The notes under the pieces: model-generated | What the model saw: only the letters and a program-made list of their open reading frames with translations | What the model was told of the DNA's origin: nothing | The model's database searches: none | Source: Bacteroidota bacterium | GTDB lineage: Bacteria; Bacteroidota; Bacteroidia; Bacteroidales; Paludibacteraceae | Length of the DNA: 64,000 nucleotides | Assembly (NCBI GenBank): GCA_021779195.1 | Contig: JAJYBB010000012.1 | Coordinates: 1 to 64,000 of the forward strand | Direction of reading: 5' to 3' | Shown here: in pieces, positions 1 to 10,400 of the stretch | Layout of the letters: each line of letters begins with the position of its first letter | How positions within the stretch are numbered: position 1 is the first letter of the stretch | Program-made: the position numbers and the translations under genes

Positions 1-18
1 GCAGGTGATTTTGCAGGT

Positions 19-274
19 GAGAAAGGAATGGTCAATATTGAACCGTGCTAATAGTAGTCAGTTGCAAACTGCATTGGTTTTCAGTCCAAGTTACGCTTCG
101 CTAAACTTGAACTAAGCAGCAGACTACAAACTTGGAACAAATAGGGGAGAAAGGAATGGTCAATATTGAACCGTGCTAATAGTAGTCAGTTGCAAACTGC
201 ATTGGTTTTCAGTCCAAGTTACGCTTCGCTAAACTTGAACTAAGCAGCAGAGTACAAACTTGGAACAAATTGGG
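19..274. repeat. Tandem 128-bp direct repeat, two copies
   Basis: Two head-to-tail copies (19-146 and 147-274) differ at only two positions (124/252 and 143/271). Each copy contains CCAAGTT and AACTTGG arms that could fold back on each other. No open frame runs through the unit. More copies may lie upstream of the window. A diverged, oppositely oriented relative lies at about 40087-40165, so this looks like a member of a dispersed intergenic family. Confidence 0.9.
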
Positions 275-298
275 GGTTGACAGATTTCTTTTACGAAG

Positions 299-328
299 TT
301 GATGAATCGGATTATATTTATATATTTG
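299..328 (+). promoter_or_regulatory. Bacteroidota-type promoter for the M13 peptidase gene
   Basis: TTG at 299-301, a 19-nt spacer and TATATTTG at 321-328 match the Bacteroidota -33/-7 pattern (TTG-N19-TAnnTTTG). Transcription would start near 335, giving a leader of about 80 nt before the ATG at 416. Confidence 0.6.
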
Positions 329-415
329 TCGACTCTTTGAATGTTCATTCAATACTCAGTCTACAAGTTTGGAAATAGATATCCCTATTATTTTAATCCC
401 AACGAAATCAATTTT

Positions 416-2464
416 ATGAGGAAATATTTTTTTAATTTAATAGTCGGTGGCTTTATTGTGGTAGTTTCGACTACTTCGTGTAACCGTCAGAAGAGTTCTC
501 TAATTACTGGCGATGCACTGGCTGCTCACATTAATTCCACCATAAAACCGGGTGATGATTTTTTTGACTATGCCAATGGCAAGTGGTTTAAACAAAATCC
601 TATTCCTGCCAGCGAGCAAAGCAACGGGATATGGCAATTGATTCAGGATACCATTAATGCGCAGGTACGAAAGATCTGCGAATCGTCGGCAGCAATACAA
701 AATACGGAAAGGGGAAGCAACAAACAGAAAATTGGTGATTTCTTTTTTTCAGGGATGGACAGTACGTTGTTAAACAAAGAAGGAATCAACGATTTGAAAA
801 CCGATTTTGCTGCCATTGATAAAATCACTGATCTGAAAGGCATGATGAATGAAGCTGCCTATATACATTCAGTTTCATCGTCGCCATTGTTCAATTTTTA
901 TGTTATACAGGATGATAAGAACAGTAGCAAATATGCCATCTATATCGGTCAGGGCGGATTAAGCCTTCCCGACCGAAATTATTATTTTGATACGGATGCA
1001 AAAGCCAACACTATTCGTGAAAAATTCGTTGTGCATGTCGCGAATATGTTTAAAATAATGGGATATACTGAATCCAATGCCAAACAAGCAGCTGCTACAT
1101 TAATGGAAATGGAAACAGTTCTTGCCAAAGCATCACGTAAACGCGAAGATACCCGTGATCCGAATACGAATTATCATAAAATGTCATTTGCTGCATTGAT
1201 AGCTTCCACCCCTAATATTGACTGGAATGTTTTTATGAAAGGAGTAGGATTGACAAAAGTGGATACTGTAGTGGTGGCACAGCCTGAATTTCTGACTGCA
1301 CTCAATGGCTATCTTAAAAAGTACACAATTAACGACTGGAAAAATTATTTGAAATTTCAGATGCTTGATGGACTGGCATCTTATATGGACAATAAAACCT
1401 ATCTGGAACATTTTAATTTTTATACAACCACTTTACGAGGTGTAAAAGAGCCGAAACCCCGTTGGAAACGCGTGGTGGAACAAACGGATGGATCGCTGGG
1501 CGAGCTGATAGGACAAGTGTATGTAAATGAATACCTGCCGAAAGGAACCAAAGAAAAATTGTTGGAAATAGGCAATGCAATCAAAACAGTATTTGCTGAA
1601 CGGATTAAAGCGCTTGATTGGATGAGTGCTACCACCAAAGAAAAAGCGTTGAAAAAACTGAACGCAGTGATAATGAAAGTGGGCTACCCTGATAAATGGA
1701 AAGATCTGAGTGGCATGGAAATAAACCGCAATTCGTATGTAAAAAACGTGATGAGTGCCAACAAGTGGGAATTCAACTACATGATTCAGAAATATGGTAA
1801 ACCTGTCGATCGAGCCGAATGGGATATGCAGCCACAAACCTACAATGCCTATTATAATCCTTCCAACAATGAGATTGTCATTCCGGGTTGTAATATTATT
1901 GTTCCGGGATATGAAGGTAAAATGGCTGATGATGCCCTTCTGTATTCAATTATTGGTGGAACTTTTGGACACGAGATCACACATGGTTTTGATGACCAGG
2001 GCTGTAAATACAATGAACTTGGTAATCTCAGTAATTGGTGGACTGCCGATGACAGCAAAAAGTTTAACCTGAAAACAAAAATGATTGTAAAGCAATTCAA
2101 TGACTATGTGGCTGTGGATAATTTGCATATCAACGGAGAACTGACACAGGGAGAAAACATTGCCGATCTGGGTGGAGTTATTATGGGATTCGAAGCATTT
2201 AAAAAAACAAAACAATTCAAAAACAATGAATTGATTGCCGGATTGAACCCGAGTCAACGGTTCTTCCTTGGTTATGCCTTGGCGTGGATGGTCAATATGC
2301 GTCCTGAAGCCATTGCTACTCAAGTAAAAAGCAATGAACATGCTCCCGCAAAATGGAGGGTTATCGGACCATTGTCAAACATGCCCGAATTTTATTCTGC
2401 TTTTGGTGTGAAACAGGGTGATAAAATGTGGCGTCCGGATAGTTTGAGAGTGAAAATATGGTGA
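416..2464 (+). CDS. M13 family (neprilysin/PepO-like) zinc metallopeptidase, lipoprotein
   Basis: Predicted 682-aa exported zinc endopeptidase that cleaves oligopeptides. I start it at ATG 416 because the N-terminus is then a lipoprotein signal (STTSC, Cys22) and because the likely promoter lies at 299-328. The upstream ATG at 341 would sit almost on the transcription start. The N-terminal lid domain (about residues 45-430) precedes the catalytic domain with HEITH (H519, H523 as zinc ligands, E520 catalytic) and the second motif ENIADLGG (E580 as third ligand). Length is normal for bacterial M13 enzymes. The C-terminus ends RVKIW and lacks the Cys of the CxxW motif seen in many relatives. It appears monocistronic. 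The substrate is unknown. Confidence 0.93.
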   Translation: MRKYFFNLIVGGFIVVVSTTSCNRQKSSLITGDALAAHINSTIKPGDDFFDYANGKWFKQNPIPASEQSNGIWQLIQDTINAQVRKICESSAAIQNTERGSNKQKIGDFFFSGMDSTLLNKEGINDLKTDFAAIDKITDLKGMMNEAAYIHSVSSSPLFNFYVIQDDKNSSKYAIYIGQGGLSLPDRNYYFDTDAKANTIREKFVVHVANMFKIMGYTESNAKQAAATLMEMETVLAKASRKREDTRDPNTNYHKMSFAALIASTPNIDWNVFMKGVGLTKVDTVVVAQPEFLTALNGYLKKYTINDWKNYLKFQMLDGLASYMDNKTYLEHFNFYTTTLRGVKEPKPRWKRVVEQTDGSLGELIGQVYVNEYLPKGTKEKLLEIGNAIKTVFAERIKALDWMSATTKEKALKKLNAVIMKVGYPDKWKDLSGMEINRNSYVKNVMSANKWEFNYMIQKYGKPVDRAEWDMQPQTYNAYYNPSNNEIVIPGCNIIVPGYEGKMADDALLYSIIGGTFGHEITHGFDDQGCKYNELGNLSNWWTADDSKKFNLKTKMIVKQFNDYVAVDNLHINGELTQGENIADLGGVIMGFEAFKKTKQFKNNELIAGLNPSQRFFLGYALAWMVNMRPEAIATQVKSNEHAPAKWRVIGPLSNMPEFYSAFGVKQGDKMWRPDSLRVKIW

Positions 2465-2530
2465 TTAAGAATAAAAAAATGAATCAGTTGTAACTGCCGA
2501 TACCAGAGGAAATAAAATATAAATGAATTT

Positions 2531-3100
2531 ATGTTTTTAAGTGAAAATAGCGGGAAAGAAGCTTTATTACTCATTGATATTCAAAATGATTATTTTGAAT
2601 ATGGGACTATGGAGCTTATTGGTCCCGAAATAGCTGCTGATAATGCAAAAGTAATTTTAGATAAGTTTAGAAGCAAAATGTTACCGGTCATCCACATTCA
2701 ACATGTTGCAACAAAGTCAACTGCCACCTTCTTTCTGCCCGGTACAAAAGGTGCTGAAATCCATGACAAGGTAAAACCGCTTCCTACAGAAAAAATTATT
2801 ATAAAGCATTACCCTAATGGTTTCTTAAAAACAGAATTATTGGACTATCTGAAAAAAAATAATATAGACCATCTGGTGATTTGTGGCATGATGACTCACA
2901 TGTGTGTTGACGCAACAACCCGTGCAGCAAAAGATGTTGGATTCAATTGTATCCTGATCGAAGATGGTTGTGCAACAAAAGACCTTGTCATTCATAACGA
3001 AACTGTAAAATCTAAAGATGTGCAAAATAGTTTTTTAGCAGCTTTAAGTTCGACTTACGCCACATTAATGACTGTGAGTGAGTATATGAACCAAAAATAA
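2531..3100 (+). CDS. Isochorismatase-family cysteine hydrolase (nicotinamidase-like)
   Basis: A 189-aa cytoplasmic protein with the isochorismatase fold. The catalytic Asp is in the LLIDIQNDYF stretch near the N-terminus, and the nucleophilic Cys is in GMMTHMCVDATTRAA (about residue 125). Members hydrolyse nicotinamide, isochorismate, ureidoacrylate or similar small amides. This sequence alone does not fix the substrate. The Lys of the catalytic triad is probably in the PLPTEKIIIK stretch. It follows the M13 gene by 66 bp on the same strand and may be cotranscribed. No signal peptide is seen. Confidence 0.88.
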   Translation: MFLSENSGKEALLLIDIQNDYFEYGTMELIGPEIAADNAKVILDKFRSKMLPVIHIQHVATKSTATFFLPGTKGAEIHDKVKPLPTEKIIIKHYPNGFLKTELLDYLKKNNIDHLVICGMMTHMCVDATTRAAKDVGFNCILIEDGCATKDLVIHNETVKSKDVQNSFLAALSSTYATLMTVSEYMNQK

Positions 3101-3420
3101 AACTTACCATTCAATTATTCTTTTTTAATCTGCTCTTTTTGCCGATTTGAAATGCATTAAAAGATTTTTCTTATTTTTTTTAAATCAGCCCTTGATTTTA
3201 GCTTCAATTTCAAGCTTCAATTTTTAACTTTAGCTCTTCCTTTTTAATTAGCTTCTGTAGTCATAATGAATGTGTACGTTGCTTCGATATCAAAGGCAAG
3301 TATAAATTAGTTATGTTTTTTGCTAGTTTTACTTGAAAAATTAGTAAATTTAACCATCCTATTTTATTAATCTGTAAATTATTAACTATCATATAAACAA
3401 GATTTTACCTGATTTTTTGT

Positions 3421-3489
3421 TTAGCTTGTAGTGTTGAAATAGGGCAACCCTCAACACTTATTTTTACTTGTAGTATTCTTATTGGGTGA
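3421..3489 (+). promoter_or_regulatory. Candidate activator site: two 42-bp-spaced direct repeats
   Basis: CTTGTAGT occurs at 3425-3432 and 3467-3474. Alignment at an offset of 42 conserves CTTGTAGT-n-TT-nnn-AT-n-GGG. The second unit ends about 9 bp before the TTTG of the PUL 1 promoter. The spacing is about four helical turns, so two protomers could bind on one face. The hairpin at 3430-3458 overlaps the first unit. Confidence 0.45.
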
Positions 3490-3494
3490 GAAAA

Positions 3495-3526
3495 TTTGTA
3501 TTCTGCAATTTCGCGATGTTTCTTTG
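3495..3526 (+). promoter_or_regulatory. Promoter of PUL 1
   Basis: TTTG at 3495-3498, a 20-nt spacer and TTTCTTTG at 3519-3526 (one mismatch to TAnnTTTG). The predicted start near 3533 gives a leader of about 22 nt and argues for ATG 3555 as the first codon of the GH3 gene. The weak -7 element fits an activator-dependent promoter. Confidence 0.5.
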
Positions 3527-3554
3527 CAGAATTAAATTTAAGCACAATATGATT

Positions 3555-5783
3555 ATGAAAAAAATTATGCTCCTAACACTAACTGTGGCAGCTATTCTTC
3601 TTCCAGCTTGCCAATCTTCCATAAAAAATGCTAATGATAGACGACTTGATGCCCGTGTCGATTCGGTTTTAAAATTAATGACAATTGACGAAAAAATTGG
3701 ACAGATGGTTTTATATTCCAGCGACTGGGATGTTACCGGTCCTTCACTCAATAAGAATTATATAGATGAAATCCGTAAAGGAAATTGTGGAAATATTTTT
3801 AATGCATATACAGCTGCTTATACGCGCAAACTTCAGAAAATTGCAGTCGAAGAATCGAGGTTAAAAATTCCGTTGTTGTTTGGTTATGATGTTATCCATG
3901 GGCAGAAAACGATTTTCCCAATCTCGTTGGGTGAATCGTGCTCATGGGATTTAGCAGCAATTGAAAAATCGGCACGAGTTTCAGCAGCTGAAGCTGCAGC
4001 TTCAGGTATAAATTGGACTTTTGCCCCAATGGTTGATATTTCAGTCGATCCGCGTTGGGGAAGAGTTTCTGAAGGTGCAGGTGAAGACCCTTTCCTGGGC
4101 GCAAAAATTGCAGCTGCTCGTGTGCATGGTTTTCAGGGTAATAATTTAGCTGATTCACTTAGTATTCTGGCTTGCGTGAAGCATTTTGCTGCTTATGGAG
4201 CACCGCTTGCAGGTCGCGATTATAACACAGTCGACATGTCAAAACGCCAGTTTTTAGATATGTATTTACCTCCATACAAAGCGGGTATTGATGCGGGAGC
4301 CATGAGTGTCATGTCAGCTTTCAATGAATTTGATGGTGTGCCTGCAACCGGCAGTCAATATTTACTGACCGATGTGTTGCGTAAACAATTAGGATTTAAA
4401 GGATTTGTGGTTACGGATTATACCTCGATTAACGAGATGGTTAATCATGGCGTTGCAGCTAACGAAGCTGATGCCGGCTTGTTAGCTATTAAAGCCGGAG
4501 TGGATATGGATATGCAGGGAGGTGTGTATGCCAAATATCTAAAAAATCAATTGGAAAAAGGTTTGGTTTCCGAAAAAATGATTGATGAATCTGTCCGTCG
4601 GATATTGAAAGTAAAATTTATGCTCGGTTTATTTGACGACCCATACAAGTATTGCAATGAGGCTCGTGAAAAACGCGAAGTTTATTCAGCCGCTCATCTT
4701 CAGGCTGCGTTGGATGTAGCCAAGAAATCATTGGTATTATTAAAAAATAACGATCAAACTTTACCTCTTAATAAGGGTCAAAAATTAGCTGTAATTGGTG
4801 AATTAGCTAATTCTAAACGTGATTTGCTTGGCTCATGGAAGGCGGCAGGTGAATGGAACGATATTAATTCCATTTTAGATGAAATTAAAATTTACAACGG
4901 AACTACTAAAGTACTTTACGCCGAAGGTTGTAAAAAAATGGGCAATGACCGAAGCGGTTTTCCTTTAGCCTTGTCAGTGGCTAAACAGGCGGATAAAATT
5001 ATTATGGTTATGGGCGAAGATGCTGGCTGGAGCGGTGAAGCCGCTTCAAGAACAGATATTCGTGTGCCGGGGGTTCAGACTGAATTGCTCGAAAAACTCA
5101 AAACATTACACAAACCCATTGTAGTGGTGCTTATGAATGGACGTCCACTTGATTTAAGTCGCGAAAATGATCTTGCAGATGCCATACTCGAAGCGTGGTT
5201 TCCCGGTTCTATGGGGGCAAAGGCTGTTACTCAGGTTCTTTTCGGGAATTATAATCCCTCTGGAAAACTGACCATGACCTTTCCGCGAAACGTTGGGCAA
5301 ATCCCCATTTTTTATTATGAAAAAAATACCGGACGTCCTATCTATTTGCCCGATCCCAAGTATAAATCGCGCTATATTGATTGCCCCAACGATCCGTTGT
5401 TTCCTTTTGGATATGGACTGAGTTATACAACATTTGCTTATTCCGAAATCAAACTTTCCAACCATATTTTATCTCCCGATGATAGTATTACAGCGTCTGT
5501 AAATGTTACAAATACAGGTACATGCGATGGTGAAGAGATCGTTCAGTGTTATGTTCGCGACTTGGTGGGAAGCGTTACCCGTCCCGTGAAAGAACTTAAA
5601 GGGTTTGAAAAAATTGCGTTGAAAGTGGGCGAAAGTAAAGTGGTGAAATTTACAATTACGCCTGACTTGTTGGCTTTTCATCGATTAGATATGACTTATG
5701 GTACAGAACCGGGAGACTTTAAACTTTTTATCGGAGGAAATTCAAGAGATGTAAAAGAAACAGGATTTAAGTTAGTTCAATGA
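3555..5783 (+). CDS. GH3 beta-glucosidase, lipoprotein (BglX-like)
   Basis: A 742-aa lipoprotein (LLPAC, Cys19) of glycoside hydrolase family 3. The N-terminal TIM-barrel carries DPRWGR, KHFAAY and the nucleophile region GFVVTDYTSI (Asp). The alpha/beta sandwich domain and a C-terminal fibronectin III-like domain follow. GH3 enzymes release glucose from the non-reducing end of beta-gluco-oligosaccharides. As first gene of a locus with two GH144-like enzymes, it would plausibly act on sophoro-oligosaccharides (beta-1,2). A GTG further upstream at 3486 is open but lies upstream of the promoter, so I reject it. The next gene follows after 64 bp. Confidence 0.93.
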   Translation: MKKIMLLTLTVAAILLPACQSSIKNANDRRLDARVDSVLKLMTIDEKIGQMVLYSSDWDVTGPSLNKNYIDEIRKGNCGNIFNAYTAAYTRKLQKIAVEESRLKIPLLFGYDVIHGQKTIFPISLGESCSWDLAAIEKSARVSAAEAAASGINWTFAPMVDISVDPRWGRVSEGAGEDPFLGAKIAAARVHGFQGNNLADSLSILACVKHFAAYGAPLAGRDYNTVDMSKRQFLDMYLPPYKAGIDAGAMSVMSAFNEFDGVPATGSQYLLTDVLRKQLGFKGFVVTDYTSINEMVNHGVAANEADAGLLAIKAGVDMDMQGGVYAKYLKNQLEKGLVSEKMIDESVRRILKVKFMLGLFDDPYKYCNEAREKREVYSAAHLQAALDVAKKSLVLLKNNDQTLPLNKGQKLAVIGELANSKRDLLGSWKAAGEWNDINSILDEIKIYNGTTKVLYAEGCKKMGNDRSGFPLALSVAKQADKIIMVMGEDAGWSGEAASRTDIRVPGVQTELLEKLKTLHKPIVVVLMNGRPLDLSRENDLADAILEAWFPGSMGAKAVTQVLFGNYNPSGKLTMTFPRNVGQIPIFYYEKNTGRPIYLPDPKYKSRYIDCPNDPLFPFGYGLSYTTFAYSEIKLSNHILSPDDSITASVNVTNTGTCDGEEIVQCYVRDLVGSVTRPVKELKGFEKIALKVGESKVVKFTITPDLLAFHRLDMTYGTEPGDFKLFIGGNSRDVKETGFKLVQ

Positions 5784-5847
5784 TTAATAAATACTTAAAT
5801 GTAAACTTTTCAAACATTTTTTCAAACAAAACTAAATATAAAATCAA

Positions 5848-7458
5848 GTGCCATTAATTAAACACATATTAAAATCGTCTTCTTTTAAGCCTTTAATGGG
5901 ATTTTGCGGGCTTTTGTTTTTCGTAAGTTGTATGGCTCAGCAAAAAAATTACGTTGTTCCTTTCGGGCTGAAAGGACAGGCCTATCCTGCGCATGTAGAA
6001 TTAAACTGGCAAAATCAGCCAGGATTTTTATATGAAATTTACAGATCGAGCGATAATGGAGCCAGTTTTATAAAAGTCGGCGAATCTCGATCCAATGCTT
6101 TTATGGATTTTTTTTGTAAACCGGTTGCAAAAGTACAATCCTATATTTACAGGATTATACCGAAAGGATTTAATATAAAGAATAGCAACGTCCTGAAGTT
6201 TGAGGTTAAAACCGAGATTTTGCCGACAACCGATGATGCACTGTTAGATATGACTCAACGTTACACCACCCGTTATTTCTACGATTTTGCTGATCCGAAA
6301 ACGGGTATGGCACGCGAACGAAGCAATGACTTGAACGGTGACATTGTTACCACAGGAGGAACGGGTTTCGGCATCATGGCTTTGGTTGCAGGAGCTGAAC
6401 GTCATTATTTCAAACGTGAAAATGCACTCAACTCTATCAACAAGATTGTCGGGTTTTTAGAAAAAGCTGAACGTTTTCATGGAGCTTGGGCGCATTGGTA
6501 TAATGCTGATACAGGCAAACCTTTTAATTTTTCGAAGTTTGATGATGGGGGTGATTTGGTAGAAACAGCTTTTATGATGGAAGGGTTGCTTACTGCCCGT
6601 GCTTATTTTGAAAATGGAAATGATGATGAACGCTTACTATCAAATCGGATTACTTATTTGTGGAAAACGGTGGAATGGAGTTGGTATACTAATAAAACTG
6701 ACTCGCTTTACTGGCATTGGTCAAAAAACTATGGATGGAAAATGAATCATCGTATAAAAGGTTACGACGAAACACTGATAACTTATGTGCTGGCGGCATC
6801 TTCACCCACTTATCCCATTGAACGAAAGGTGTATGAAAGTTGTTATAAGATATCAAGCTATTATTTGAACGGTAAATCTTATTTCGGGCATAAAATTGCA
6901 TTAGGAATGGAATTCGGTGGACCGTTATTTTTTACGCATTATTCTTTTTTAGGGTTAAACCCCCATTTAATCAGCGATAATGTAACAAATTATTTTGATT
7001 TAAATCGGGAACATGCCTTGGTACAGGTGGCTTATGCCAAACAAAATCCATTGAAGCACATCGGCTATAGTGCCGATTGCTGGGGCTTTACTTCTTCAGA
7101 TGATCCATTACTCGGTTATACTTCCCATCAGTTGGGAACACGCGATGAAAATGGAACTGTTTCTCCCACTGCTGCTATCTCATCCATTGTTTATACACCT
7201 GAAGAATCGTTGGCAGCTTTACGGCATTTTTATTTTGATTTGGGAAAGCAGCTTTTTGGGCGATACGGCTTTTACGATGCATTTAATCTTGGCTTAGTCG
7301 AAGGGCAACAAGTTGTTCATAGTTATTTGGCTATTGATCAGGGACCGATTCCTGTTATGATTGAAAATTACAGAAGCGGATTATTATGGAAATTATTTAT
7401 GAGTAATACTGAAATTCGTTCAGGATTAAAAAAATTAGGTTTTAAAACAAAATACTAA
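5848..7458 (+). CDS. GH144-like beta-1,2-glucanase (glucoamylase-domain PF10091) with N-terminal FN3, lipoprotein
   Basis: A 536-aa protein starting at GTG 5848. The first 28 residues form a lipoprotein signal (LFFVSC, Cys28); the alternative ATG at 5896 would shorten the n-region. Residues about 35-120 look like a fibronectin III-like domain (VELNWQNQPGFLYEIYRSS). The rest is the PF10091 (alpha/alpha)6 domain with the hallmark stretches LVETAFMMEGLL and IDQGPIPVMIENYRSG. Characterised GH144 members are beta-1,2-glucanases. That activity here is inferred from family and from the neighbouring GH3. It has a paralogue at 13049-14692 in the same locus. Confidence 0.82.
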   Translation: MPLIKHILKSSSFKPLMGFCGLLFFVSCMAQQKNYVVPFGLKGQAYPAHVELNWQNQPGFLYEIYRSSDNGASFIKVGESRSNAFMDFFCKPVAKVQSYIYRIIPKGFNIKNSNVLKFEVKTEILPTTDDALLDMTQRYTTRYFYDFADPKTGMARERSNDLNGDIVTTGGTGFGIMALVAGAERHYFKRENALNSINKIVGFLEKAERFHGAWAHWYNADTGKPFNFSKFDDGGDLVETAFMMEGLLTARAYFENGNDDERLLSNRITYLWKTVEWSWYTNKTDSLYWHWSKNYGWKMNHRIKGYDETLITYVLAASSPTYPIERKVYESCYKISSYYLNGKSYFGHKIALGMEFGGPLFFTHYSFLGLNPHLISDNVTNYFDLNREHALVQVAYAKQNPLKHIGYSADCWGFTSSDDPLLGYTSHQLGTRDENGTVSPTAAISSIVYTPEESLAALRHFYFDLGKQLFGRYGFYDAFNLGLVEGQQVVHSYLAIDQGPIPVMIENYRSGLLWKLFMSNTEIRSGLKKLGFKTKY

Positions 7459-7477
7459 CTTGAATAAATGAAATATT

Positions 7478-10400
7478 ATGAGAAAAACAAAATTTTACTT
7501 CTTCTTAATACTGCTTTTTTCTGTTCTGGGCACATTGTCTGCTCAAAATTTAAAATTGCAAGGGGTTATTCTCGATAAAGACAACAATGAACCCTTAATT
7601 GGAGCCACCGTGATGCAGAAAGGTACCGGTAACGGCACTGCTACTGACTTAAATGGAAAATTCTCAATTTCGGCACCGAAAAATGCAATCTTGATTTTTT
7701 CCTACCTTGGTTATACTTCGCAGGAAATTACGATTAAAAACGATGATGATTTAAAAGTTGCATTAAGCACTAATACCAAAATTCTCAACGAAGTTGTCGT
7801 GGTGGGATATGGTACCCAAAGAGTTAAAGATATGACCGCCCCAATCTCAACAGTCAAAGGGAGCGATTTAATAAAGCAGATTGCGGCTAATCCCATGTCG
7901 GCATTGCAAGGGAAGATGGCGGGCATTCAGATTATAAATAGTGGACAACCGGGCGCTGGACCAAGTGTAAAAATCAGAGGTGTAGGTTCAATAGGTGATT
8001 TTGCAAATCCACTTTATATTGTGGATGGGGTTTTTGTTGACAATCTTGATTTCCTCAGTAACAGTGATATAGAAGATATTACCGTGTTGAAAGATGCATC
8101 AGCTGCCGCAATTTATGGTGTGCGAGCTGCCAATGGAGTTGTGTTGGTAACCACCCGAAAAGGAGTTAAAGACCATACAAATATCAGTTATGATGGATAT
8201 GTCGGTGTTCAGATACCAACTAACGTGATGAAATTAAGTAATACAACTCAATATGTAGGGTTGATGAACCAAGCAAACCAAAATACACCCGGTTACATCC
8301 CGCTCTCGGTATCGCAATATCCTGCCAGTGTTGATTGGTATAGTCAGTTGCTGCGGAATGCCATTACACATAGCCATTCGCTCGATATTTCCGGTGCTTC
8401 GGATCATACGAATTATTCATTGGGTGCTAATTATTTTTACCAAGAAGGAATCATGAAAGCCACCAACGATTATGAACGGTATAACTTCCGTGCCCGCATT
8501 GACCAGAAAGTTAATAATTGGCTGAATATCGGCTTTAATGCCATTACTTCAAATTATGTAACCAATTACGCCAACAATGATGCTTTTTTCAAGGCATTTG
8601 TCAGTCCTCCGGTATATCCTGTTTATGACAATACTAATGCAGCAGCTTATCCGGTAAAATTCGGATCGCCCCAACAATACGGATTTGGAGCAGTATATGC
8701 CAATCCGGTGGCTATTGCATACTACAATAACAATCAGGAACAAGGTTTGAAAACCATTGTGTCGACTTATGCTGAAGTGAACTTAATCCCGAATAAATTA
8801 AAATTCAGGACTTCCTATAATATGGATTATAATTCCTTTAAATCACGAAATTATTTACCCGAATATTTAGTTGGCGGTTCACAAGGTCAAAATCAATCCA
8901 GTTTAAGTAAAACATTTGGGATCAGCTACAGACATATAATTGACAACTTGTTGACTTATAACAATTCCTTTGGTAAGCATACCTACAGCTTAATGCTTGG
9001 ACAATCTACGCGGATTGAAAGATCGTACGTAATGACAGGATCTGCATTAAATGTTTCAAATATTGATGAACAATCGCTTTACCTTTCACTGGGTTCAGCT
9101 TCCTCTTGGTCGGTTGGCGATATAGGAACGGGCAACAACGTATACGGCTATAACGGGTTATCTTTTTTTACACGTGGCACTTACAATTATGCCGATAAAT
9201 ATTTAGCCACCTTTACATTTAGAGCTGATGGAAGTTCAAAGTACCAACAAAAATGGGGCTATTTCCCTTCAATCGGGTTAGGTTGGATTATGACCGGAGA
9301 AAATTTTATGAAAAGTCAATCCTTGTTTGATTATTTGAAATTCAGGGTTAGTTGGGGTTTACTTGGGAACGACAATGTACCTGCAAATTCGGCTGTTATT
9401 CTCGGTTCTACAGGTATGGCAAGTTCTTCGGTGTTCGGTAACGATATATTATACGATGGAGTTGGAGCTCAAACCGTTGTACAAAATGTTTTAAAATGGG
9501 AAACAGTGGGCGAAGCCAATGTTGGGTTTGATTTTAGCTTGGTGCAGCAAAAACTTTCAGGCGAGCTTGATTATTATAACCGAACGACTTATAATTCCGT
9601 TTTTTATGCACCCATTTCATCGGGAGGTGGTACGGCTACATTACTTGGTAACTGGGGAACTGTGCAAAACCAGGGCGTTGAATTAACTTTGAATTGGAAG
9701 GATAATATTTCGAAAGATTTGTCCTATAGCATTGGTTTTAACGCAACTACCATTAATAACAAAGTATTAAGTTTAGATAATAAGCGTGATTTTATTCCTG
9801 ATGGTAACATTCGCGGAAGTTTTACAACCCGTACTGCCGTAGGTCATCCAATCGGCTCTTTTTACGGTTACCAGATTGTTGGAGTTTATGCAAGTGAAGC
9901 TGCTGCATTACAAGATCCGGTGAGCCAAATTATTAAAGATGCAGGGTATTTTAAGTACAAAGATCAAAATGGCGATAAGGTTATTGATGATAAGGATAAA
10001 GTATACTTGGGAAGTGCTATTCCCTGGCTGACTTCGGGGGTTGATTTTGGTTTAAACTATAAAAACTTGGATGCAAGTGTTACCTTCCAAGGACAATTCG
10101 GCAATAAAATTTTGAATGCAAAACGAATGAATCGGGATATTTTCACAGATGGAAATTATGACCTTAATTTTTATCAAAATCATTGGACTACCACCAATAA
10201 ATCCAACATTTATCCATCGGCTGAAGCTTATAACACTTCGTTTATTCAACAAGCTAATACTTTCTTTGTTGAAGACGGGTCTTATATCCGGATTCAAAAT
10301 ATCCAAGTTGGATATAATTTTAACAAAGTAAGGGGTATCCAGAATCTGCGTGTTTATTTATCGGCACAAAGGCCATTTACCTATTTCACTTACCAAGGAT

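Larger units (their letters stand above)
3101..3554. other. Intergenic region upstream of PUL 1
   Basis: An AT-rich stretch without a convincing gene. Its distal part holds the paired repeats at 3421-3489, a hairpin (arms 3430-3437 and 3451-3458 with an inner GGG/CCC) and the promoter at 3495-3526. I see nothing assignable between 3101 and about 3420. Confidence 0.6.

Noticed and set aside
19-274. CRISPR-like array
   Set aside because: Only two abutting 128-bp copies, no spacers and no cas genes.
341-415. Upstream in-frame ATG of the M13 peptidase (25 extra residues)
   Set aside because: It would fall about 6 bp after the predicted transcription start and would put non-signal sequence before a clear lipoprotein signal at 416.
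1433-1837. 134-codon minus-strand frame inside the M13 gene
   Set aside because: Antisense shadow; no homology-like features and no promoter.
3486-3554. GTG start for the GH3 gene
   Set aside because: It lies upstream of the promoter elements at 3495-3526, and the lipoprotein signal begins at 3555.
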